In this document: positions 33,345 through 41,496 of the stretch, one piece after another
Numbering within the stretch: position 1 is the first letter of the stretch
Layout: every line of letters starts with the position of its first letter
From: Phycisphaeraceae bacterium
GTDB lineage: Bacteria > Planctomycetota > Phycisphaerae > Phycisphaerales > UBA1924
Assembly (NCBI GenBank): GCA_019636675.1
Contig: JAHBXC010000001.1
Span: 992,001-1,056,000, forward strand
Direction of reading: 5' to 3'
DNA length: 64,000 nucleotides
Made by a program: the position numbers and the translations under genes
The notes under the pieces: generated by a model
Database searches by the model: none
Told to the model about the DNA's origin: nothing
The model's input: the letters and a program-made list of their open reading frames with translations, nothing else

Positions 33345-33863
33345 TCAGAATCGCTCGAGGCCCTTGACCTTCAGCGAGTCGGGCGAGAACGACCCGCCCA
33401 GCGCGATGCCGCCGGGGAGGGTGGTGTAGAGCTCGATCGCGATCTGCGAGAACGGGCCTCCGTCGGGGCCGGGCTTGTCTTTGGTTGCCGGGGTGACCGA
33501 CGCGATGCAGAGGACGGGGACATCGTCGGGGACATCGGCCATAGGCTCCATGGCTTCTGGCGCCATGTTGGCGAAGCCCTCCATCACGCCCCGGTGCATG
33601 TCGGAGTAGTACCAGCGTTTGGCGGCCTCTTTGTTCTCGAACCACGCGAAGATGACGTTCTTCCCGGTGGTGGTTCGCGCGACCTCGACGCCCAGCACGC
33701 CCTGGGTCTCGCGCAGGCCAGAGGCGAGATCCGGGAAGCCGGGGGCGCCGTTGTTCGCCTGGGCCGGGGCGCCGGGCTGCTGGGCGACGACGCTGGAGAC
33801 CAGAGACGCCGACGCCGCGCCGATCGCAAGGGCCGCGGCCAGACCGAGCATGCTGCACTTCAT
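33345..33863 (-). CDS. secreted ABM-like (dimeric alpha/beta-barrel) protein
   Basis: A 172-residue exported protein. The signal peptide MKCSMLGLAAALAIGAASAS ends near VVAQQ. The mature part has a ferredoxin-like alpha/beta pattern (VLGVEVARTT, VIFAWFENKEAAKRWYYSDMH) resembling antibiotic-biosynthesis-monooxygenase or stress-responsive barrel proteins. A strong GAGGAAAGGGA precedes ATG 33863. Enzymatic function is unknown. Whether the exported form acts in the periplasm or at the surface cannot be told. Confidence 0.7.
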   Translation of the reverse strand: MKCSMLGLAAALAIGAASASLVSSVVAQQPGAPAQANNGAPGFPDLASGLRETQGVLGVEVARTTTGKNVIFAWFENKEAAKRWYYSDMHRGVMEGFANMAPEAMEPMADVPDDVPVLCIASVTPATKDKPGPDGGPFSQIAIELYTTLPGGIALGGSFSPDSLKVKGLERF

Positions 33864-33990
33864 GGGTTTTCCCTTTCCTCGTTCCGCCTGGTGCGCACCG
33901 ACAGAGGTGCGGCACAGGGTACCACACCGTTCGGGGAGGGAACGGGACGATTTCATCGCGTGGGGCCGGTGCTCGCTCGGACGCGCGCCG

Positions 33991-34362
33991 TCAGGAGACG
34001 ATCGAGCCGGGGGCGATGTCCTTCATCGGGGTCAGGACGACCACGTTGCGCTCGGTCTGGGGCGCCGAGGGGTCCTTGGGGGCGTCGCTGGCGGCCAGGA
34101 GCATGCCGCGGGATTCCTCGCCGCGGATCGTGCGTGGCTCGAGGTTGGCGACGATGACGATGTGCTTCCCGATGAGGTCTTCGGGGGTGTAATAGCCCTT
34201 GATTCCGGCGCAGATCTGCCGGGGAGTGCCGCTGCCGTCGTCGAGCTGGAGCTTGAGGAGGCGGTCGGCGTTGGGGTGGGGTTCGGCGTGGACGACCCTG
34301 GCGACGCGCAGATCGACCTTGGCGAAGTCCTCGAAGGCGATCATCGGCTTGGGCTCAGCCAT
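33991..34362 (-). CDS. tRNA-binding OB-fold protein (MetG C-terminal/CsaA-like)
   Basis: A 123-residue single tRNA_bind OB-fold, the domain found at the C-terminus of methionyl-tRNA synthetase and in Trbp111/CsaA. Motifs include KVDLRVARVVHAEPHPNADR, ICAGI and VIVANLEPRTIRGEESRGML. The start at ATG 34362 follows AAAGGA. Free-standing copies either dimerise and bind tRNA or complement MetG lacking this domain. metG is not in the window. It is divergent from the PBP4-type gene. Confidence 0.88.
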   Translation of the reverse strand: MAEPKPMIAFEDFAKVDLRVARVVHAEPHPNADRLLKLQLDDGSGTPRQICAGIKGYYTPEDLIGKHIVIVANLEPRTIRGEESRGMLLAASDAPKDPSAPQTERNVVVLTPMKDIAPGSIVS

Positions 34363-34532
34363 GGCGGGGGTCCTTTCGTGACGCGTCTGTGTGTGCTGGA
34401 ACAGTGGCGGCAAGTGTAGCCGGGCGCCCCATCGCTCCGATGACAAGGGGCCCCGTTGTGCGCCCCGGCGCGAACCGACCGGCGGCGCACGCCGTCAAAC
34501 GAGAGCCCGAACGAACCCCCGAGGAGAGACCC

Positions 34533-36026
34533 GTGACGACGAGGATCGCGACCCGTCGGCTGAGCCATCTCGCCGTGACGCTGCTGATCGCGGCGGTGCT
34601 GACCCCCCTCGCGTCGGCGCAGACGCTGCAGACGCGGATCGATCGCGTCCTGAGGGCGGCGGGTCTCGACCAGGCGCGCGTGGGCGTCGCGGTGCTCGAC
34701 GGCGACACGGGGCGGATGATCGTCTCGATCAACCCGGACGAGGCGCTGATCCCGGCGTCGAACATGAAGGTGCTCATCAGCGGCGCCGCCGCGACGATCC
34801 TGGGCGAGGACTTCGCGTTCCGGACCGAGTTGATCCTCGATGGAGAGCGCCTGATCGTGCGCGGCGCCGGCGACCCGGCGCTGGCCGACCCCGAGCTGCT
34901 GAAAGAGATGCGCTTGTCGGCCGACGAGTTTCTGCAGGTCTGGGTGGGCGCGATCACCAAGACCGGGCGCACTGTGCGAGAGATCGTGATCGACGACCGC
35001 GTCTTCGACCGCGAGCTGTTCCACGCGTCGTGGCCTCCCGACCAGCTCAACCGCTGGTACTGCGCGCAGGTCAGCGGGCTCAACTTCCACGCGAATGTCC
35101 TGTCGGTCTACGCCCAGCCGACGGCGGACGGCGCCGCGCCCTTTCTGACCTTCGAGCCCTCGGCGCCCTTCGTCGAGATGAACAACCGCGCCCAGACACG
35201 CACCGAGGGGCAGAACACGATCTGGGTGGCCCGGCCAACGCTCGCTAACCAGTTCTCGGTGCACGGCAACGTGCGCCACCCGCTGGCGCAGCCGGTCGAG
35301 GTCGCGCTGCACGACCCGGCGCGATTCGTGGGCGACATGCTCGCCGACCGGCTCTCGCGCGCCGGGCAGCCCAAGCCGACGGTGCGCCTGGCAGAGGAGC
35401 ACGAGCGGTTCGAGGGCGGGGAGGTCATCGCCGTCGTGCGCTCTCCGCTCGAAGTCGCGCTGCGCCGTTGCAATGTGTCCTCGCACAACCTCTACGCCGA
35501 GGCGCTGCTGAAGCGCCTCGCGCACGAGGTCACCGGCATGCCCGGCTCGTGGGCCGGCGGCGCGGCGGTGGTCCGCATGAGTCTGCAGCGCCGCCTGGGC
35601 CCGGCGCACGCGGCGAGCGTGCAGATCGCCGACGGCTCGGGCATGAGCCGCGACAACCGAGTGAGCGCCGGCGTGCTGGCGCGCTGGCTCGCGACCTTCG
35701 ACCCGGCCAACCCGCGCGAGCGCCTGTTCCTGGAGTCCCTGCCTCGCGCCGGGATGGACGGCACGCTGCGCAACCGCTTTCAGGGCAAGGACCCGACGCA
35801 CGAGATCCGCGCGAAGACCGGGTACATCCGCAACGTCTCGACGCTCTCGGGCTATGTCACCGATTCCGGCAGCGGCAGGCGCCTGATCTTCTCGATCATG
35901 GTCAACGACTTCCCCGCCAAGGTCTCGCTCGCGGCGATCCGGCAGGCGCAGGACGACATCGTGATGCACATCGATCGCGCGCTGACCGACCGCGTGATGG
36001 GCGACCGCGCGCTGGGCGGCGACTGA
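34533..36026 (+). CDS. dacB: D-alanyl-D-alanine carboxypeptidase/endopeptidase (PBP4 type, S13)
   Basis: A 497-residue periplasmic peptidoglycan hydrolase. The signal peptide ends at ASA-Q (about residue 29). The three active-site motifs of the S13 family are present: SNMK (Ser76-Lys79), SHN in SSHNLYAE, and KTG in RAKTGYIRN. A large insertion after the first motif is normal for PBP4. The start is GTG 34533 with GAGGAG at 34521-34526. An intact PBP gene is of interest because planctomycetes were long believed to lack peptidoglycan. It ends 10 bases from converging miaB. Confidence 0.92.
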   Translation: MTTRIATRRLSHLAVTLLIAAVLTPLASAQTLQTRIDRVLRAAGLDQARVGVAVLDGDTGRMIVSINPDEALIPASNMKVLISGAAATILGEDFAFRTELILDGERLIVRGAGDPALADPELLKEMRLSADEFLQVWVGAITKTGRTVREIVIDDRVFDRELFHASWPPDQLNRWYCAQVSGLNFHANVLSVYAQPTADGAAPFLTFEPSAPFVEMNNRAQTRTEGQNTIWVARPTLANQFSVHGNVRHPLAQPVEVALHDPARFVGDMLADRLSRAGQPKPTVRLAEEHERFEGGEVIAVVRSPLEVALRRCNVSSHNLYAEALLKRLAHEVTGMPGSWAGGAAVVRMSLQRRLGPAHAASVQIADGSGMSRDNRVSAGVLARWLATFDPANPRERLFLESLPRAGMDGTLRNRFQGKDPTHEIRAKTGYIRNVSTLSGYVTDSGSGRRLIFSIMVNDFPAKVSLAAIRQAQDDIVMHIDRALTDRVMGDRALGGD

Positions 36027-36036
36027 GCGACCCGGC

Positions 36037-37683
36037 TCAGCCCGCGAGCTCGCCGCTGAGCGACAGCGCGCTGCTCGAGGTGATCTTGACGCGCACGATC
36101 CGGCCGATCATGTCGGCCGCGGAACGCCCGGGCGGGCAGTCGAAGTGGACGATCGCGTCGGCGTCGGTCCTTGCCGCGAGCTGGACGGGCTCGGCGCTCG
36201 CCGGCTCGTCGACCGTCGCGGTCGCGCGGGGGTCCTTGCCCCCGATGGTGAGCGAGACGCCCGACGCGTCGGCGGCGCGCTTCGCGCGCCTGGCCTGCTT
36301 CTGGCTGACGCCCTCGACCATGACCTCGAAGGTCGACCCGACCAGCTCGCGCATCACGCGCTCGCTGACGCTCGCCTGGAGGGCGAGCATCTCGTTGTTG
36401 CGCCGGCGCTTCACCTCGTCGGGCACGTCGTCGGGCATCTTGTCGTACGCGACGGTGCCGGGGCGGGGCGAGTACTTGAAGATGAACGCGCTCTTGTAGT
36501 TGGCGCGTTCGATGAGTCGCATCGAGGCCTGATGGTCTTCCTCGGTCTCGGTGCAGAAGCCGACGATCATGTCGCCGCTGACCATGAGGGGGCGCCCGAT
36601 CTCGGGCTGGTGCAGGATCGAGCGCGCGCGATGGAGGAACTCGTCGTACTCGGCGATGGTGTACCCGCGGTTCATCGTCTTGAGCATGCGATCGCTGCCG
36701 CTCTGCGCCGGGACGTGCAGATAGCGACAGAGGCGCGGGTGGTCGCGGATGACCTCGAGCGCGTCGTCCCCGAAGTCGCGCGGGTAGCTGGTCACGAAGC
36801 GCAGGCGCTGGATGGCCGGGACCTCGTCGTGGATACGCGCGAGCAGGTCGGCGAAGGTCGTCACGCGCTCGCCGGCGAACGCGTCGCGGTTGTGCGCGCC
36901 CTTGTAGGTGCGTCCCTTCTGCGGCTGCACGACGCCCCCGACGCTGACGGCGGCGCCGTGCTCGAATCGGTAGTGGTTGACGGTCTGCCCGAGGAGCGTG
37001 ACCTCGAGGACGCCGGCGTCGGCGAGGCGCTTGCACTCGTCGACGATGTGGTCTGGCGGGCGGTGGATCTCGGCGCCGCGGGTGTGGGGCACGACGCAGT
37101 AGGTGCAGAACTTGTTGCACCCTCGCGTGATGCGCACGTAGGCGCTGCCGGCGTGGTCGGTGGGCGAGACGGCGCGAGACAGGTCGAGAAGTTCGAGCGT
37201 GTCCTCGGCGGCGGCGAGGGTGCTCGAGCGGCGCGACGCGGCGCCCTGGAGCGCCACCTGCTTGGCGCTGCGCGCCCAGTGATGGGGGTGCGACTCGTCG
37301 GCAAGGAGGGACTCGCGCGTGCGCACCGCGTTGTCGAGCAGCGACGGGAGCTTGTCGAGCTCGGCCGGGCCGCAGAGCACATCGACCTGCGGCATGCGCC
37401 GGAGGAGGTCGACGCCGTCGCGCTCCGCCATGCAGCCCAGCACGCCCACGACGACGTGGGGCTCGTGGATCTTGCGCTGCTTGACCTCGCCCAGGCGGCT
37501 CCAGACCTTCTGCTCGGCGTGCTCACGGACGGAGCATGTGTTGTAGAGGACGACGTCGGCGTGCTCGGGGGAGTCGACGAAGCGGTAGCCCAGCGATCGG
37601 AGCGCGCCGGCGACGAGCTGGGAGTCCAGCTCGTTCATCTGGCAGCCGAAGGTCTCGAGATAGACGGAGCGTGCGAGGGTCAT
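36037..37683 (-). CDS. miaB: tRNA-2-methylthio-N6-dimethylallyladenosine synthase
   Basis: A 548-residue radical-SAM methylthiotransferase that thiomethylates i6A37 of tRNAs. The N-terminal UPF0004 domain has three cluster cysteines (14, 50, 84). The radical SAM motif CNKFCTYC holds Cys189, Cys193 and Cys196, and a C-terminal TRAM domain follows. It is about 80-100 residues longer than typical MiaB. The extra length lies in a linker at about 124-170, a loop near VGGVVQPQKGRTYKG, and the TRAM region. The extras are not repeat-like. Confidence 0.93.
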   Translation of the reverse strand: MTLARSVYLETFGCQMNELDSQLVAGALRSLGYRFVDSPEHADVVLYNTCSVREHAEQKVWSRLGEVKQRKIHEPHVVVGVLGCMAERDGVDLLRRMPQVDVLCGPAELDKLPSLLDNAVRTRESLLADESHPHHWARSAKQVALQGAASRRSSTLAAAEDTLELLDLSRAVSPTDHAGSAYVRITRGCNKFCTYCVVPHTRGAEIHRPPDHIVDECKRLADAGVLEVTLLGQTVNHYRFEHGAAVSVGGVVQPQKGRTYKGAHNRDAFAGERVTTFADLLARIHDEVPAIQRLRFVTSYPRDFGDDALEVIRDHPRLCRYLHVPAQSGSDRMLKTMNRGYTIAEYDEFLHRARSILHQPEIGRPLMVSGDMIVGFCTETEEDHQASMRLIERANYKSAFIFKYSPRPGTVAYDKMPDDVPDEVKRRRNNEMLALQASVSERVMRELVGSTFEVMVEGVSQKQARRAKRAADASGVSLTIGGKDPRATATVDEPASAEPVQLAARTDADAIVHFDCPPGRSAADMIGRIVRVKITSSSALSLSGELAG

Positions 37684-37719
37684 GGGGCGTGGAGTGTAGG
37701 GGGAGGGCGGGAAATGAAG

Positions 37720-37749
37720 ACGGGCCGCCCGCGTTGGCGAGCGGCCCGT
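37720..37749 (-). terminator. hairpin downstream of the prepilin-type gene
   Basis: ACGGGCCGC (37720-37728) and GCGGCCCGT (37741-37749) form a perfect 9-bp stem with a 12-base loop, 40 bases after the stop of the minus-strand prepilin gene. On that strand it is followed by CTTCATTT, a weak T-tract. It is probably a terminator. Confidence 0.65.
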
Positions 37750-37788
37750 GAATTGTCAGACGGTTGTCAGACAGTGTGATAGGCGGGC

Positions 37789-38967
37789 TTAGTTGCCGAA
37801 GCCCCAGGAGGTCTTGCCGTCCCAGGTGGGGGCGTTGCCCTGCCAGTCGCCGGGGAACTGGCCGGAGCTCTGGATGGTGCCGAGGTTGCCCTGGCCGACG
37901 CTCTGGGCCCACTGACGCAGGTAGACGTTGGAGCGGCCGGAGGGGGTGAGGGCGCCCTCGTTGACTTCCCACTGCTCGTCGAAGAAGACGTTGTCCGGGA
38001 CCTGCTCCTCAGTGCCGCTGGAGCCGCCGAGGTAGGAGATGCGGACGTTCTGGGGGGTCGGGGAGTTGGAGAACTCGACGTGGTTGTCGTTGTAGCCGAG
38101 GTTGCCGGCCCACTCGCGCTTGCCGCCGTGGATCAGCAGGGTCGGGGACTGGAAGCCCATGAGAGCGAGGGGGTTGGCGCCGGCGCTGCCGCCGCTGGCC
38201 GGGGTGCCGATGAGCTGCCAGGTCTGGCTGAGGCGCTGGCCGGAGCCGCCGCCGCTGGTGGTGGACTCGATGTAGACGGGGCCGCGGTTGCCGATGACGA
38301 TCTCGCTGGCGCTGAAGCTGGAGCGCCAGTAGTTGAGGCGCTGGCCGCTCATGACCGGGGTGTGGGCGTAGGAGAAGTTGGAGCCGGCGCCGGCGGTGGT
38401 GATGTCGTCCTTACGGGTGCCCTGGCCGATCTGGCCGGAGTTGGGGAGCTGCCACATGCCGTCCTGCTGGTCGCGGGTGCCGACGAAAGCGGGGTCCCAC
38501 AGCGCGAGGGCGGGGTTGGCGGCGATGCCGGGCTGGCCGGTCTGGAAGTTGCTGTCGGGACGGATGGCGCCGTCGACCTCAGCGGGGGTGACAGCCATCT
38601 GGGGGACGACCTGACCCTCGAAGATGAGGATCGACATGATCGCCCCGGAGCGGTTCTTGATCTGCTGGGAGAGGTTGACGTTGGTCGAGGGCTGACCGGC
38701 GGTGCCGCCGATGTTCTCGGTGTTGTTGAGGCGGTCGAGGGTCGAGGGGATGGGGTAGTTCTCGTTGTTGTCCTGGGCGAAGTTGATGAGGCCGCGCTGC
38801 ATTTCGCGGACCTGCGTGCCGCAGGTGAGCTGCTGGGCCTGCTTGCGAGCGCGACCGAGCGCCGGGAGCAGGATGCCGATGAGCAGCGCGATGATCGAAA
38901 CGACCACCAGCAGCTCGATCAGCGTGAAGCCCGCCGCCCTCTTGGTCTTCTGGGCAAACGTGTTCAT
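37789..38967 (-). CDS. prepilin-type N-terminal methylation domain protein (pseudopilin-like)
   Basis: A 392-residue protein with a type IV prepilin leader. After a short basic head comes G/FTLIELLVVVSIIALLIGILLPALG, recognised by prepilin peptidase (Glu at +5). The long C-terminal region is Gly/Ser/Asn-rich and ends with a HGGKREWAGNLGYNDNHVEF-type segment, as in the large planctomycete prepilin-like families. CAGGAGA precedes ATG 38967. The long upstream region and the downstream hairpin suggest a single-gene, well-expressed unit. It may be assembled or exported by the gsp system at 56-64 kb, which is inference. Confidence 0.88.
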   Translation of the reverse strand: MNTFAQKTKRAAGFTLIELLVVVSIIALLIGILLPALGRARKQAQQLTCGTQVREMQRGLINFAQDNNENYPIPSTLDRLNNTENIGGTAGQPSTNVNLSQQIKNRSGAIMSILIFEGQVVPQMAVTPAEVDGAIRPDSNFQTGQPGIAANPALALWDPAFVGTRDQQDGMWQLPNSGQIGQGTRKDDITTAGAGSNFSYAHTPVMSGQRLNYWRSSFSASEIVIGNRGPVYIESTTSGGGSGQRLSQTWQLIGTPASGGSAGANPLALMGFQSPTLLIHGGKREWAGNLGYNDNHVEFSNSPTPQNVRISYLGGSSGTEEQVPDNVFFDEQWEVNEGALTPSGRSNVYLRQWAQSVGQGNLGTIQSSGQFPGDWQGNAPTWDGKTSWGFGN

Positions 38968-39427
38968 GTGCGAATCTCCTGAGTGACTGGGGCGAGTTCG
39001 ATGCACGATGCACCGCTCGCCGACGACTGAAAAAAACCCAATAACGGGGAACAACCAAGGCCGATCCGATTCGATGGACGCAGTCCATGCGCACGATTCG
39101 GATTCACACGCTCCGACGAAGCCCTCCCGGCGCTGGGACGCGATCGCGTCGACGCCGTGCTCGTTCGGGATCGCTCGCACTTTGATTCAGATCGCGAGCT
39201 TCGGGATGTCGTGGTGCGTGTCGGCCCTGGAATCAGTCAACGGCGAAAGCCGTCGTCAATCAGGGCATGGTGTGTGGTAATCTGGGCCTGCCCGCACCGT
39301 TCGGGATGTCGTAGCGATACGCTACAGCAAACGGTACGCAGGTCAACCCCGCTGGTTTCGGGAATTTCGACCCGCGTCTCGCCAATCCCGGTCACCCACC
39401 CCCCACTGCCGACGCACGGAACGCCTC
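38968..39427. other. 460-bp divergent intergenic region with nested inverted repeats
   Basis: It separates the prepilin gene (-) from the RidA gene (+) and is less GC-rich than its surroundings. At 39296-39335 an outer ACCGTT/AACGGT pair encloses a GTAGC-gatac-GCTAC palindrome (39311-39325), a possible operator. On the minus strand TTGACG and TTGACT lie within the segment at about 39235-39264, without a matching -10. No gene was seen. Confidence 0.5.
39296..39335. promoter_or_regulatory. nested inverted repeat, possible operator
   Basis: The outer arms ACCGTT (39296-39301) and AACGGT (39330-39335) enclose the palindrome GTAGCGATACGCTAC (39311-39325). It sits about 93 bases before the RidA start and about 330 bases before the prepilin start. 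Which gene it would control is unknown. Confidence 0.35.
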
Positions 39428-39937
39428 ATGACGCAACTGCCCCAGCCGCCCCTTGCCGTCCTGCCTTCCAAGCGCTTGGCGGATCTGGGGATATCGCTCG
39501 CCTCCCCGGCCCGCCCGGTGGCGGCGTACGTCCCGGCCCGGCGCGTGGGCGACCTGCTCTACATCTCCGGACAGATCCCTCTGCTGGACGGGAAGCTGCT
39601 CGCCCAGGGCGCCGTCCCCGGGCAGGTCAGCGTCGACGAGGCCCTGTCCTGCGCCCGGCGCTGCGCGATCAACGGGCTCGCCGCCGCCCACGCGTTCCTG
39701 ATGAACGAGGGCGGCGTCGACGCGATCGCCAGCGTGGTGCGCGTGGGGTGCTGGGTCGCGTGCGAGCCGGGCTTCCCCGACCAGCCCCGGATCGCCAACG
39801 CCGCCAGCGAACTGCTCATCGAAGTCTTCGGCGATGCGGGGCGTCACGTGCGCGCGGCGGTGGGGTCGATCGCCCTGCCGCTCAACTCGCCGGTCGAGAT
39901 CGAGTTCCTCTTCGAGATCCGTCGCCCCCCACAGTGA
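39428..39937 (+). CDS. RidA/YjgF family protein
   Basis: A 169-residue reactive-imine deaminase-like protein of the long RidA subgroup. It has the strand pattern LLYISGQIPLLDG, and the catalytic-type Arg lies in GRHVRAAVG near the C-terminus. RidA hydrolyses 2-aminoacrylate and related enamines released by PLP enzymes, but subfamilies beyond archetypal RidA often have unknown substrates. It is followed 13 bases later by a VOC-family gene on the same strand, so the two are probably co-transcribed. Confidence 0.88.
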   Translation: MTQLPQPPLAVLPSKRLADLGISLASPARPVAAYVPARRVGDLLYISGQIPLLDGKLLAQGAVPGQVSVDEALSCARRCAINGLAAAHAFLMNEGGVDAIASVVRVGCWVACEPGFPDQPRIANAASELLIEVFGDAGRHVRAAVGSIALPLNSPVEIEFLFEIRRPPQ

Positions 39938-39950
39938 GAAGGACCACGCC

Positions 39951-40337
39951 ATGAGCGAGACCCCTGCGCCGAGCTTCGGAACCGCCGGCTGGATGGACCT
40001 GACGGTCCCCAACGCCGACGAGGTGCGCGCGTTCTACGAGCGCGTGCTGGGCTGGAAGAGCCACCCGCTCGACATGGGCGGCTACAGCGACTTTGTCATG
40101 ATGCCGCCTCTTGGGGGAGAGAAGCCCGTCGGGGGCGTCTGCCACGCGCGAGGGGCCAACGCCGACCTGCCCCCGGTGTGGATGGTGTACTTCCTGGTCG
40201 AGGACATCGACGCGAGTCTGCGCGAGGTCGAGGCGCTGGGAGGCAAAGCGCTCACGCCGGTGAAGTCGATGGGCCCGTCGCGCTACTGCGTCATCCGCGA
40301 CCCGGGCGGGGCGGCGTGCGCGCTGTATCAGCCGTGA
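39951..40337 (+). CDS. VOC (glyoxalase/bleomycin-resistance) family protein
   Basis: A 128-residue single-module VOC protein made of two beta-alpha-beta-beta-beta repeats. The first runs from WMDLTVPNADEVRAFYERVLGW; the second contains WMVYFLVEDIDASLREV and ends VIRDPGGAACALYQP. Relatives are metal-dependent isomerases, dioxygenases or binding proteins for hydrophobic ligands. The usual metal-site His/Glu are only partly present, so a non-catalytic role is possible. AGAAGGA lies about 10 bases before ATG 39951. Confidence 0.85.
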   Translation: MSETPAPSFGTAGWMDLTVPNADEVRAFYERVLGWKSHPLDMGGYSDFVMMPPLGGEKPVGGVCHARGANADLPPVWMVYFLVEDIDASLREVEALGGKALTPVKSMGPSRYCVIRDPGGAACALYQP

Positions 40338-40376
40338 GGGGAAGGGAGCAGGGAAAAGGGAGTGGGGAGCCGGGAA
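40338..40376. repeat. G-rich GGGAGCAGGGAAAAGGGAGTGGGG repeat
   Basis: It follows the VOC stop codon immediately and belongs to the family at 9347 and 27012. It fills most of the 46-base gap before the converging hypothetical gene. Confidence 0.7.
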
Positions 40377-40383
40377 AGACCGC

Positions 40384-40680
40384 TCACGCCTTGCCGAACG
40401 GGTCGATCAGCCGGTGCTCGGGGTGCCAGCGCGGGATCAGGTCGCCCAGTGCGTCGTACTTCGGGTTGTCGGGCTCGAGGCGACCGTCGTGGCTGCGGAT
40501 GTGCCACGCGTAGTTCAGTTTTTCCTGAATGAACCCCATCATCGCGGCGATGTGCTCCGCGTCGCGGTCGAGTTCGAGCACGCCCGCTTCGACATCGTCG
40601 ATGAGCATCCCGGCCTGCACGACCATCCAGCCGAGCATGAACAGGAAGTCGTCCTTCTTTTGTTCCTGTGGCGACTTCAC
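40384..40680 (-). CDS. small conserved-looking hypothetical protein coupled to transaldolase
   Basis: A 98-residue cytoplasmic protein, mostly helical. A central hydrophobic-amphipathic helix ([20 protein letters not shown]) is followed by an acidic helix, [20 protein letters not shown], and a Pro-rich C-terminus. I do not recognise it. GTG 40680 overlaps the transaldolase stop as GTGA, so translation is very likely coupled. GC3 is high as in its neighbours, which supports real coding. Confidence 0.75.
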   Translation of the reverse strand: MKSPQEQKKDDFLFMLGWMVVQAGMLIDDVEAGVLELDRDAEHIAAMMGFIQEKLNYAWHIRSHDGRLEPDNPKYDALGDLIPRWHPEHRLIDPFGKA

Positions 40681-41324
40681 CCGCCGAACGCCTTCTTGTA
40701 GTCGGCGAGGAACTTCTCGAGGCCGGAATCGGTGAGCGGGTGGCTCATCAACTGCTTGATGACCGAGAAGGGGATCGTGGCGACATCGGCGCCCGCCAGC
40801 GCGCACTCGACGACGTGCTTGGGGCTGCGGATCGAGGCGGCGAGGATCTTGGTGTCGAAGCCGAAGTTGTCGTAGATCGCGCGGATGCGCGCGATGAGGT
40901 CCATGCCGTCCTCGGAGATGTCATCGAGGCGCCCGATGAAGGGCGACACGAGGAACGCGCCGGCCTTGGCGACGAGCATCGCCTGCATCGGCTGGAAGCA
41001 CAGCGTCATGTTCGTCGGGATGCCCTCGTCGGTCAGGTGCTTGCAGGCCTTCAGCCCGTCGACGGTGCTGGGGAGCTTCACGACGATGTTCTCGGCGATC
41101 TTCGCGCGCTCGAGGCCTTCCTTGACCATCGCCTTGAACTCGGTGGCGATGACCTCGGCGGAGACCGGGCCCTCGACGAGCTCGCAGATCTCGGCGAGGC
41201 GCTTGCCGTAGTCGATCTTCTCCTTCGCGATGAGCGAGGGGTTGGTCGTCACGCCGTCGAGGACGCCCATGGAGTGGGCCTCTTTGATCTCATCGAGGTT
41301 GGCGGTGTCGATGTAGAGTTCCAT
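40677..41324 (-). CDS. transaldolase / fructose-6-phosphate aldolase family (small type)
   Basis: A 215-residue class I aldolase TIM barrel of the TalC/MipB type. The motif [13 protein letters not shown] and the Schiff-base Lys83 in NIVVKLPST are diagnostic. Such enzymes act in the non-oxidative pentose phosphate pathway (transaldolase) or cleave fructose 6-phosphate. The short form is usually a transaldolase in bacteria without the long form. It is followed by a translationally coupled 98-residue gene. Confidence 0.93.
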   Translation of the reverse strand: MELYIDTANLDEIKEAHSMGVLDGVTTNPSLIAKEKIDYGKRLAEICELVEGPVSAEVIATEFKAMVKEGLERAKIAENIVVKLPSTVDGLKACKHLTDEGIPTNMTLCFQPMQAMLVAKAGAFLVSPFIGRLDDISEDGMDLIARIRAIYDNFGFDTKILAASIRSPKHVVECALAGADVATIPFSVIKQLMSHPLTDSGLEKFLADYKKAFGG

Positions 41325-41457
41325 CGGTGGCGGGCTCCGGCTCGGTCGGCGTGCGGGGGGCTGGGCGCGAACGATCGCGCCGGCGTGATCCTACCTCGCT
41401 CGCGGCGCGGATTCACCGCGCCCGGCGTCCGACTCCTTCGAGAGTATGGCTGTCCCC

Positions 41458-41496
41458 CCCTGCTCCCCGCTCCCTGTTCCCCGCTGCCTTCCGCTG
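41458..41496. repeat. CTGCTCCCCGCTCCCTGTTCCCCGC repeat (inverse of the G-rich family)
   Basis: Pyrimidine-rich units on the + strand, complementary to the GGGAGCAGGGA family, sit directly downstream of the kinase gene's stop (minus strand). As at 9347 and 40338, the repeat abuts a gene's 3' end. Confidence 0.7.

Noticed and set aside
36170..37000. Repeat insertion as the cause of the long MiaB
   Set aside because: The extra segments show no palindromes and have normal coding composition, so they look like ordinary lineage-specific loops.
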